Source of the DNA: Cryptomeria japonica
Lineage: Eukaryota; Streptophyta; Pinopsida; Cupressales; Cupressaceae
Length of the DNA: 64,000 nt
Assembly (NCBI RefSeq): GCF_030272615.1
Contig: NC_081414.1
Location: 238,363,233-238,427,232 of the forward strand
Direction of reading: 5' to 3'
Shown here: piece by piece, positions 55,707-64,000 of the stretch
Numbering within the stretch: the first letter of the stretch is position 1
How the letters are laid out: every line of letters begins with the position of its first letter
Program-made: the position numbers and the translations under genes
Notes under the pieces: generated by a model
What the model was told of the DNA's origin: nothing
Seen by the model: the letters and a program-made list of their open reading frames with translations, nothing else
The model's database searches: none

Positions 55707-56411
55707 ATGTTAAAACCTCACAAGGATTCAAATACATCTCAAAATAAAGGTGGCTCTTTTATGCAACTCTTAAAAAGATCCCTAAAGGACTTGGCTAAAG
55801 AAGATCAAAATCATGCACCTATGTCTAGCAATGGCTCATCCCCCTATAAACAAATTGACTTTCCAAAGGCATCTATTCCTACACCTCCTGAAAGCTTGCA
55901 AGAATCTTCCATAGCATCATCACCAAAGAATATATCCAAAGATGAAGTTCCCCAAGGGATATCCATAATTACCATCAAACCTATTTCAGAGGATCATATT
56001 CAAAGCCCATCTCCTTCATATCCAAGCATTAATTCATTGAAGCATCCCCATAATGCTCCCTTTCAAATTGAAGTCCTCATTCATAGAACACTTGTTAAAT
56101 GTTTCCTGATAGATGGGGGAGCTGGCTTGAACATTTTCCCTTTGAGTCTTGTCCATGCTCTAGGTTATTCAAAAGATATAGTTGATCCCTGGAAAAGGAT
56201 AAAAATCAATGCATATGGTGAAGAAGAACATTACTCTAAAGGAATTGTGGTATTACCCCTCAGAGTGGAACCTTTGCAAAAAGACACAACATGCCAAGTT
56301 CTAGACGTGGACCTACCATACAACATACTCTTGGGGAGACCATCAATACAAGATATACAAGCTATTACATCAACATGTCATCAGTGCTTAAAATTTCCTT
56401 ACAATGGATAG
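55707..56411 (+). pseudogene. Gypsy aspartic protease (retropepsin) fragment
   Basis: 234 open codons from ATG 55707. The N-terminal half is Ser/Pro-rich (Gag-protease linker). Retropepsin-like part at residues 127-225: 'VKCFLIDGGAGLNIFPLSL' has the D-G-G active-site triad used by many plant gypsy proteases (canonical D-T/S-G), and 'YNILLGRPSI' is the conserved I-L-G-R second region. Cleaves Gag-Pol in a working element. Open by itself but without a functional pol downstream. Confidence 0.8.
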
Positions 56412-57308
56412 GAAATCACAATATCAGTAGACTCAAATCCATTGCAATGTAATAGTCTGAAATCAGCTCAAGAGGTCAGTGTTTCAAATAATAGGGAGGC
56501 AATAACTTCACGCACACAATCCAAGGAACCATAATTTGCATCAATTCTATCAAACATGGAAAAACAAATGCAGTTGAAAGATCAAGGGATTGGAGAATAC
56601 TCACTCTCAGGCACAAACAAACAAGAGCAACTTGAAATTGAAAGAGAAGAAGCAGATGTAGAATTCGATGTAGTTCATACGTATGCAAAGCAAACGTTAG
56701 GAACTAGCCTACTTGAATCAGAATAACATTTAGTTGACATGGAATTAATTGAGGACGATTAGGAGTTTCTTATGCAAGGTCATTCTAACAAGATTATCGT
56801 TCTAGACATGGATATACATATTGAAATCTCTAATATCTCTATCATGACCCCAAATATCTTTGACATAATTCAACATGAGGACCCTTTATCCTTCATCCCT
56901 CCTGAGCCTATGGACTGGGAAAATGAAGGACATACCACCAATGATACCTTTCCTAATGACCATGCCATATCCTTATATCTTGATGAAATCAAACCCGCAA
57001 CAACTTTCACTAGGGATTCTAGTAATGTATCTTCCAGTCAAGTGTGTGTTAAATCTCCTAGTTGCAAAAGTTAAAATCAAGAAAACAATATCAGGTATAA
57101 TGCTGAAAACCATTTATTGGCAACATTAGATTGGGAAAAAGTAAAAATAAAGGATGAATCTAATGGTGAAAACCTCCTCGAGGCACTAGAGGATGAGAGA
57201 TTTGACACCTTACTTGAATTTTATCAAGAAAGGTCATCTATTTTGATAGAACCAGCAAAGGTAGTTATCTTTGGCACAACTGATCTATATCCAACAACAT
57301 CTTTATAA
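56412..57308 (+). pseudogene. Gypsy linker between protease and RT
   Basis: Weakly conserved acidic linker seen in frames 56772-57074 and 57117-57308 (same frame, separated by TAA 57072). No catalytic motif. 'LLEALEDERFDTLLEF' is typical of the spacer before the gypsy RT. Confidence 0.55.
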
Positions 57309-58073
57309 AAACTAGCAAGAAAAAAATATTGGGAACTCTTCAAAAGAAGGCAAATTAATTTTACCTGGTCATATACAAACATTCCAGGGTTCAATCCATA
57401 TCTTACAATACATCACCCAAATATCAGTCCAGGAGCAAGCATCAATAATGATACACAAAACACATCAGGAGTAGGCATTCTATTCATCACACCAAAAGGT
57501 CATACAATCCCAAAAGCATACCAATTAAGCTTTCCATGCACCAACAAAACAATAGTGTATGAAGCTTTGGTTACAAGTATCAAAATGGCTAAAGAATGGA
57601 ATATTGCACAACTTCAATTCTTTGGAGACTCCCAACTCTTCATCAATCAAATTAATGATGATTATCAACCAAAGGATGAAAAATTAATGCTTTAAAAAAC
57701 ATGGTTGATGATTTCAAAAAATATTTTGTAGAAATAACTTTTCAGCAGATTCTAAGAAATGACAACAAAGTAGCAGATGCCATGGTTACACTTGCTTCTC
57801 TCTTTCAAACACAAGAAAATAAATAGTGTTATGAATTCCTGGTGGAAGAATTATTTTACCCTACCTATAATTGTCCTGATTCCCAAACCATCTATCAAAT
57901 TATTCGACATAATTCCTCGCACTATGGCCAAACTTACACATACCTGAAAGATAACACCTTACCTCCCAAATTATCAAAAAATCAAAAGAGAAACTTTATT
58001 CGCCAATCCTCCCATTTTACTCTCGTCGCAGATACCTTGTTTAAACGAGGTCTAGACATTACTTTTTAAGATG
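57309..58073 (+). pseudogene. Gypsy pre-RT segment fused to RNase H
   Basis: 'INFTWSYTNIPGFNPYLTIH' is the conserved stretch just before the gypsy RT. Fifteen residues later the sequence is already RNase H: 'SGVGILFITPKGHTIPKAYQ', 'LQFFGDSQLFINQIN', and after a frameshift near 57697 'LRNDNKVADAMVTLASL'. The entire RT is missing. A TAG stands before 'CYEFLVEE'. Confidence 0.75.
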
Positions 58074-58500
58074 TATTGAGCAAGAAGAATCTGAGAAGGC
58101 CCTACATGAAGTCCATAATGAAATTTGTGGCACTCATTCAAGTGGTCTTATCCTTTCGAAAAAACTCATATGCTTGGGCTATTATTGGCCGACTATGGAA
58201 CTGATCCATGAACGAAGACAAAATGCCTTTGATCATCTAAAGGTATATCAAAAAAGAATGTGTCGAAGCTATAATCACAGGATCAAATCACTAATCTTTC
58301 AAGTGGGAGAACTAGTGCTAAAGAAAAATCCATGCAACCAAGCAGATCGAGAAAAGAAAGGAAAGTTTGAACCAAACTAGTTAGGTCCATTTGTGGTCAT
58401 AACAGTATTTGGGTCAGGAGCATATCAGCTATCAACACAAGATGAAGATCAACTCGAGGAACCTATCAATAGCATGCATCTGAAAAAAAATTATGTTTGA
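58074..58500 (+). pseudogene. Gypsy integrase: zinc finger joined to C-terminal domain
   Basis: 'ALHEVHNEICGTHSSGLIL' and 'LGYYWPTM' are the HHCC region; the next residues 'ERRQNAFDHLKVYQKRM' and 'FQVGELVLKK' already belong to the C-terminal part, so the D-D-E core is deleted. After a TAG at the expected Trp of 'FEPNW', 'LGPFVVITVFGSGAYQL' and 'PINSMHLKKNYV' complete the C-terminal domain. Confidence 0.75.
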
Positions 58501-59327
58501 AAAAGAAGAAAAATAAAAACAGTGAAAAATCAGAAAAAAAAAAATAGTGAAAAAATAATATAAAATCAAATCAAATCAAATATTAGAAAAAGTGCAATAA
58601 AAATAGATGGTCAAAACCTAGCAAACAAACGCTATCTATCTGCTAGCTCTTCCATCTATTAGTGCATGCATCTTCCCACTTGCATTCATTCATTTTCCAT
58701 CAGCGTTGATCATCATAAAGCCTTTGTACATACACAAACATCGTAGCTGCACTCTCACCATGGTTTGGATCATTGGGTATATCATAACGAATTTGTTTCT
58801 AGGCTTGGGACAAAATCCTACACCTAGCTGGGGGCAAACTCTTGATCATTTTGAGCTAAATCAAACAAGTAGAATAAACAGTTAGATAACACTTATCAAG
58901 CGAAAACTGAAACACATCCAATGTTGAACACGAGATCAAATTATCAACCATCAAACTATCAATTATCAAGCTATCATGAAGTCAATCTAAGCACATCACA
59001 CACTATTCAGTGGATAATATATTTTGGATAATGATTGTAACATGATTGTTCAACTTTTTGTATATTACTTTTTGCTATCATGATTTTTGAGTGACTCTAG
59101 GATGTCATTGGCTAGAGGAACAAGGAAGGAAAATAATATTTTTCTTGTCTGCTATTTGAAAATTAATAATTAATATGTCCAAATTTGTCTCAGGATATGA
59201 TCATCAGATTATCATTGAAGACATTTATGATTTGCATATTAAAATGATTAATACTACCCGTTTTATGCAAACAACACTCAGGTCATCTTGGTTCAATTAT
59301 ACCTCGATGCTTGTGCTAACTTGCTAT
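58501..59327 (+). other. Non-coding, probable 3' UTR of the gypsy remnant
   Basis: No ORF. 'cacctagctgggggcaaact' (58831) resembles a polypurine-type tract, but no LTR border follows it. It ends where the LTR of the next gypsy element begins. Confidence 0.4.
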
Positions 59328-59498
59328 TGTAGCGTCCTAAAATTGTGACACTTGCAATTTTGACCACATTTGGGTCTTCACGATGGCGATGCAACACGGA
59401 ACCTGAATGGAGACCCCGAAACTTGTCCACGACATCAAAACCTGCATTTTTCTAGCACCCTGCCTGATCCCTCCTTGCACCCTGCTATCCCTGGAGGT

Positions 59499-59557
59499 GG
59501 GACCAGGGCACCCAGTGCCCTAGTCCCCTAGGACCATGGCACCCAGCGCCCTGGTCC
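59499..59557 (+). promoter_or_regulatory. Two adjacent GC-rich hairpins in U3
   Basis: First: GGGAC-C-AGGGCAC pairs with GTGCCCT-A-GTCCC around CCA (59499-59527). Second: GGACCA pairs with TGGTCC (59531-59557). Both contain GGCACCCAG and look like a diverged duplicated unit. Role unknown; a protein-binding or methylation-sensitive promoter element is possible. Confidence 0.6.
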
Positions 59558-59680
59558 CTGGCCCTATTTTGGGCCCGGTCTCTTTTGGGGCTTCGGGTCT
59601 TTAAGTTTGCAAATTGGAAAATAATCTTTCCTGGTTGGCCTAAGGTCGAAAAAATCAGTCTATCAGCCCTAATTGACAAG

Positions 59681-59688
59681 TATATAAA
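59681..59688 (+). promoter_or_regulatory. TATA box of the gypsy LTR
   Basis: TATATAAA in a suitable place about 350 bp into the LTR, followed by 'ctacatttcctctccc'; transcription would start near 59710. Confidence 0.6.
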
Positions 59689-60555
59689 CTACATTTCCTC
59701 TCCCATTTTGCGAAGAAGATGAAAAAGGTGTGGAAATGATACTCAAACATTCAAACATTCAAGCATTCAAGCATTCCTTCAAGCACTTGATCATTCTAAG
59801 TCTCCATTCAAGGCTAAGTGTTGCATTCAAGACAAGGATTCAACCATTGAAGAGGAGATCACTTACAACATACAACATACAACAACATTTACACCTTCGC
59901 ATGTAAGAATACAAACATTCTTACAACAAGGTACTAGTACTTGTTTTACATTACAATCATTTACATTTACAGCATTTCTCATTTCTTGGTTAATTCCAAA
60001 ACCAGGGTTTGACCTAAGGGCAAACCCCTAATCCCTAACCCCCCAATCATCTTCGCTTTTCTATGTGTAGGTTGCAGGTATGCGGCTATAATTGAAGATC
60101 TGGAATCCTTGTATAGAGACGAACAGATCCCCCTTCATTTTGCGGATTTTTCGGAGGACCGTGTGCACGCCGAGCGCCATCGTCCCGTCAACTTTTGCTC
60201 AAATTTGCAGGACAGTGCCGTCTCGACATTTTACTGCTAATTCCAGGTCCGCAGCTTCATCCTATATCCCTATCTCTATTTATAAGCGAATCTTTCTCAC
60301 TTTTCATGCATTCCTAGCTTAATTCTTCTATCTACATTCTTTACAAAAGAGGGTAGCCTTGTTGTCTTAACCCTTGAAACTCATTTAGAATCCAATCTTG
60401 CATTGTGTGGGATTGGATTTTGTGGGTTTCAACCCCTCTTTTGAATGTAAAGTCTCCCCTAAGTGAAAACCGTCAATTCTAGTGACCTCCCTTCTCTCTC
60501 CTTGGAGTTGGAAGAGGGGAGAGCAACTAGGGTTCGATTTTTCCGCTTTACATTT

Positions 60556-60574
60556 TGGTGAACCCAATGTGAAC
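60556..60574 (+). promoter_or_regulatory. Probable primer-binding site
   Basis: TGGTGAACCCAATGTGAAC begins four bases after the LTR end. The position and opening TGG fit a primer site, but I cannot assign the tRNA. Confidence 0.5.
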
Positions 60575-60950
60575 ATCCTTTCTGATTATTCATGGCTAGA
60601 TCTGAAAATTGGATTCCTTGATTACATTTCCATGTTTGATCTTTGGCAAATTTTAGAGGTTAATTGCATAAAAACCCTAAATTTTCTTTTTAGTAATTGA
60701 GCTTGCGAAATGTGTAATTGTTGACGCTTGTTTCAAATCTACTCTTCTATTGCGAATTGTCAATTCATATTTGTGCTTTAATTCTAAAAATTAAGTGGTT
60801 AAGTGTCAAAACCCTAATTTTTAAAACCCTCTTGATTCAACCTTTGACCGACAATTTCACTGATCAAAACATCTCCAAATCAGCTGTAACTTTGGATTCT
60901 GCAACAAAATCATAATATCTTTCATCCCTGAAAATTTGGAAAAATGTTGC

Positions 60951-60983
60951 GAGGACCGTGTGCACTCCGAGCGCCATCGTCCC
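60951..60983 (+). promoter_or_regulatory. GC-rich motif, leader copy 1
   Basis: GAGGACCGTGTGCACTCCGA followed by GCGCCATCGTCCC. GGAC and GTCC at the ends can pair; the arms are imperfect here. Siblings at 60154-60186 and 61573-61605. Confidence 0.6.
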
Positions 60984-61572
60984 CGACATTTTTTCTGAAA
61001 TTTCGGGAGCTAGATCTTACTGTATTTTTCTACTAAAATCCAGAATTTTGGCTGATTTTATCAATTACAATACTTTCAAAATTAAAGTCAAAGTTGGTCT
61101 AGGGATTTCTTGGATTAAGGCTTCTAATCATTCAAAAATTGGTAAAATTGAAATTTTGTGTCAAAATTGTGTTCTTACTATCCTAAATCTGAAAAGTGTG
61201 TTGGCATTCATTCGAAATTTCAATGCTTTATTCAAATTCTTGCAATTTGTGACTTTTGAAATTAAGTGTTTAATTACAACAACTTTGATTTCCACTTTCA
61301 AAATTGAATTTTGCATGAAATTGAGTCAACTTTTAAATTTCAAAACTTGCATTTCTTTTGGTATTCCCTCTAAAATCATAAAATCCAAAATTTCAGTTTC
61401 CCTCTCTTTTTCAAAATTCAAATTTTGCAATTTTTGACAATTTGGGTAGGGTTCAATTTTGAGATTGCAACTTTAATTTGCCCTATCTACAGATCGTAAA
61501 ATCACTCAATTTTTTCAGATTAGCTTTAAAATCATCATAACTTTCATCCCTGCAAATTTTGAAAAAAGTTGC

Positions 61573-61605
61573 GAGGACTGTGTGCACCCCGAGCGCCACG
61601 GTCCC
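61573..61605 (+). promoter_or_regulatory. GC-rich stem-loop, leader copy 2
   Basis: GGACTGTG pairs with CACGGTCC (8 bp including one G-U) around TGCACCCCGAGCGC. It is the best-paired of the three copies, just upstream of gag. A packaging or dimerisation signal is possible. Confidence 0.55.
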
Positions 61606-61731
61606 TGACATTTTTTCTGAAATTTCGGGAGATTGTCATGATTGCATTTAACAACCTAAATCTAGGAGATTGGCTGATTTTACTAAAATTTGCTACCTCT
61701 AAGTTCAAAATCTTCTCTCCCTCTCTAGTGC

Positions 61732-64000
61732 ATGAGTTTTACAACAATAAGCCCTACTTACACTATTCCCGTTAGACGAAGCCTTAGAATTAAGTCTTTC
61801 CAAGATTTAATTACTGAAGAGATGGAACCTAATTTGAATAGCCTTTTTAACGAGGACATGGGTAATTCCTCTAATCCTCCTAATGATGAAGAAGCTCTCC
61901 ATGAGGTTTCTGTAGAACAACTTTCAAAATTGGATAACCAATTTGATGATTTTCACCAATGGATGTCTCATGAATACCCCGATAGTCAAGCTCTTCCTTT
62001 AATTGAGGGTCTAAAACATATGCTTCAAAGTGATAAGAATGGAATTGATATTTTGCGTGGTATTGCACACATTGTGGATTCGAATGTGATGCCTATGAAG
62101 AGTTGTGTCGAAACTTTAGGTTATACACAACCTCCCACTCAAGTCAATCATTCTGTTCCTTTAATAGCTTCTATTGCTACCATACCTACCTTTACATCAA
62201 ACATAATGACTACTTCTATACAAGACATTCCGCCTATGATCACCAGTCATGGGGGCAATCCTTCCTCTTCAATTAACCCTCTTCCTTCATTCAATCCAAC
62301 TCCTTCATTCATTCCTTCAATGAGTGTTCCTATTACATCTCCACAAATGAACATGACACAAGGGGGCAATTCATTTAACCATTCCATTCCTCCTTGTAGT
62401 GTTCCTCCTTTCCAATCATCTCCTATGACTAACTATCATAGTGTCCCGCCACCTTACTCTCAATCAATACCTTCTTTCAATAACATAATACCTCCATCAC
62501 AATCTAACACGTCTAATATGAATTCTTTGACTGAAGCAACCATTAACAATCTTGCACAAACTGTCTCTTCTTTACAGCAACAAATTGCCTCTATGAATCA
62601 ACCTAAGTTTAGTGTGCCCACATTTGATGTTGCGAGCCCACTTTGTCTTGACATTGTTCAAGCTATCCCTCCTAAACATATTGAAATCCCGCATTTGGAG
62701 CTTTATAATGGTAAAGGTGATCCTCTAACACATGTTAAGACTTTTCAAACAATATGTACCGATTTTGCTTATGACCAAAGGTTGCTTGCAAAACTGTTTA
62801 CTAGAACATTGAGAGATAAAGCCCTACAATGGTATTGCTCATTGCCTTCCTATTCTATTACTTCTTTCAAACAACTTGCAAATGCTTTCATTCAACAATT
62901 TCAAAACAATATAAGTCCTAAAGTTACTTTGATTGATTTAATGCATTGTAAACAAGGTGTTAAAGAAAAAGTGATTGATTTCATTGGTAGATATAAGCAT
63001 TTGTATGCTCAAATTTCTTTTCCAGTGCCTGACAATGATATTCAAAGAATCTTTATTTCTAATTTACAAAAAGATATTCGAGACAAACTTCTATTTTCTG
63101 AGTTTACTTCTTTCCAATAGTTGTGTGCAACTCTTCACAATTATCAACTGACTGTGAGTCAAATGGAACAAGCAAATCCTATGGCTCCGAGTGATAAGGG
63201 TGATAGTAGTCAACAACCATTTGGAAAGTTTAAACCGAACAGAGATTCCATCAAATTCAATGAAAACATCATCAACAACAATGTGAATGTGGCATCAGGT
63301 GTGCCTCCTATTTCTAAGTTTTTCAAGAAAGAAAGAAAGTTTACTCCTTTGAATGAATCATTGCATAGTATTATGAATAAGTTATTGGAACAAAATGTGC
63401 TCACTCTCCCTCCTATAAAGCAAATTGATCCTACAAAGATTAATTCACCCTATTTTGATAACAAATCTTTTTGTCAATTTCATCGTCAACCTGGGCATGA
63501 TACTAAAAAATGTTTTGCTTTAAAGGGTAAAATTCAAGATTTGATTGATAATAATACTATCTCTGTTTCTGGAGCGAATGATAAAGGCAACACATCTGTA
63601 GCTCCTCCTAACCAAAATCTTCAGATTTTAACTGATCCATTACCTTCTCATACCTCTAATGCGATAGAGGCTAATGATTCCTCTTTCTCATCTAATGGTC
63701 TTGTGTCTATGACTCCGAATGTGATTAACTTTGTAGAGCAGCAAGAAAACCCTAAAGAACCTTCCATCACATTTGATTCTAGTCAAACTATCAGGGCACC
63801 TGATGGTCCTTTATACATAGTTGCAAAAGTCAAGAATACACCTTGCCGTGGAGTGCTTATTGATCCTTCATGCATGGTTAATGTTATTACTGAAGAATTT
63901 CTTTTTACTTTGCAATTGAATCAAGTGATCCATGACAAAACAGATGTGGTTGTGAAATTATTTGATGCATTTTCTTCTCCTGCAATTGGTTCTATTACAT
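61732..64000 (+). CDS. Gypsy Gag-protease (5' part of polyprotein, one internal TAG)
   Basis: Start at ATG 61732, the first ATG of the long frame; the ORF stays open to the window end except for TAG 63118-63120 before 'LCATLHNYQ'. Residues 1-130: variable N-terminus; 130-290: Ser/Pro/Asn/Thr-rich linker. Residues 320-460: retrotransposon Gag (capsid) domain with 'HLELYNGKGDPLTHVKTFQT', 'RDKALQWYCSLP' and 'FIGRYKHLYAQIS'. A CHHC zinc knuckle follows near 63469 ('FCQFHRQPGHDTKKC'), then protease start 'CRGVLIDPSCMVNVI' near 63845. Its active site reads D-P-S instead of D-T/S-G or D-G-G, so activity is doubtful. Pol continues beyond the window. Confidence 0.85.

Larger units (their letters stand above)
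55681..58500 (+). mobile_element. Ty3/gypsy remnant lacking RT and integrase core
   Basis: Pol pieces in order: protease, pre-RT segment, RNase H, integrase HHCC zinc region, integrase C-terminus. Two joins skip whole domains (see findings). Frame changes and stops occur throughout. 58501-59327 would be its 3' UTR; no 3' LTR was identified. Confidence 0.8.
59328..60552 (+). repeat. 5' LTR of the gypsy element
   Basis: 1225 bp, TGTAGCGTCC...GCTTTACA, with TGTA/TACA ends. Contains GC-rich paired hairpins (59499-59557), a TATA box (59681) and the first copy of a GC-rich repeated motif (60154). The partner LTR is outside the window, so the end is set by the primer-site-like sequence that follows. 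Confidence 0.75.
60575..61731 (+). other. Gypsy leader with repeated stem-loop motif
   Basis: About 1.16 kb without a convincing ORF before gag. A ~90-bp segment is repeated at 60918-61008 and 61540-61630 ('tttcatccctg', then the GC-rich motif, then 'acattttttctgaaatttcg'). The motif also occurs in the LTR at 60154. Confidence 0.75.
59328..64000 (+). mobile_element. Younger Ty3/gypsy element, 5' portion (runs off the window)
   Basis: 5' LTR, primer site, long leader and gag-protease ORF in order, with only one in-frame stop in 2269 bp. RT, integrase and the 3' LTR lie beyond the window. Same broad lineage as the remnant at 55681 by protease context and orientation. Confidence 0.85.

Noticed and set aside
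1-64000. An intact host protein-coding gene
   Set aside because: All recognisable long coding stretches belong to retroelements; host-gene similarity is limited to short broken fragments (RRM_2, WW, one charged exon).

Overview
This window looks like intergenic nuclear DNA of a seed plant with a large, transposon-dense genome. A gymnosperm or conifer is my best inference, but nothing in the sequence proves the taxon. It is AT-rich and I see no intact host gene. What can be recognised is nested and mostly decayed retroelements: five LINE copies (here LINE-A to LINE-E), a complete LTR element with target duplications, Ty1/copia and Ty3/gypsy remnants, one younger gypsy element running off the right edge, and a dispersed block family (P1 and P2) that carries fragments of plant genes in inverted orientation.

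Layout. 1-5457: block P1, including a 1.26 kb foldback, a pair of outward-facing LTR-like ends and a separate dispersed repeat (D1). 5488-14830: LINE-B on the minus strand, split by a complete 6.6 kb LTR element (7777-14378, 5-bp target duplication). 14864-18180: more of block P1. 18165-20084: a coiled-coil ORF remnant and a minus-strand copia pol fragment. 20085-22560: repeat D2, then LINE-D with RNase H and a third ORF. 22566-28330: P-block tail, unassigned GT-rich DNA, a possible solo LTR and a degenerate CCCTAA-rich tract. 28350-34376: LINE-A, nearly full length. 34377-41280: AT-rich DNA with a minus-strand LTR, a minisatellite and a 1.7 kb tandem duplication. 41281-48316 and 51228-51660: block P2, the paralogue of P1, with WW-domain and RRM_2 gene fragments in inverted repeats and a strong 191-nt hairpin. 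48329-51215: LINE-C with a 12-bp target duplication. 51780-54396: LINE-E. 55700-58500: a gypsy element that has lost its reverse transcriptase and integrase core. 59328-64000: a younger gypsy element with LTR, leader and gag-protease.

Most unusual content. (1) The LTR element at 7777-14378 has normal LTRs, primer site, polypurine tracts and a zinc-knuckle gag, but no protease, integrase or reverse transcriptase; their place is taken by one unknown ORF of about 1070 codons. (2) LINE-C and LINE-D both carry, just after RNase H, a further ORF whose core looks related to part of that unknown ORF, so one accessory domain may be shared by LTR and non-LTR retroelements. (3) Block P2 holds pieces of an RRM_2 (Mei2/TEL-like) gene and a WW-domain gene as inverted duplications, a plausible source of hairpin RNA.

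Decay pattern. In nearly every element the in-frame stops lie where Gln or Trp is expected (CAG to TAG, TGG to TAG or TGA, CAA to TAA). This fits cytosine deamination in silenced, methylated DNA. The nesting gives a relative order: LINE-B before the LTR element, and the P1/P2 duplication before LINE-C.
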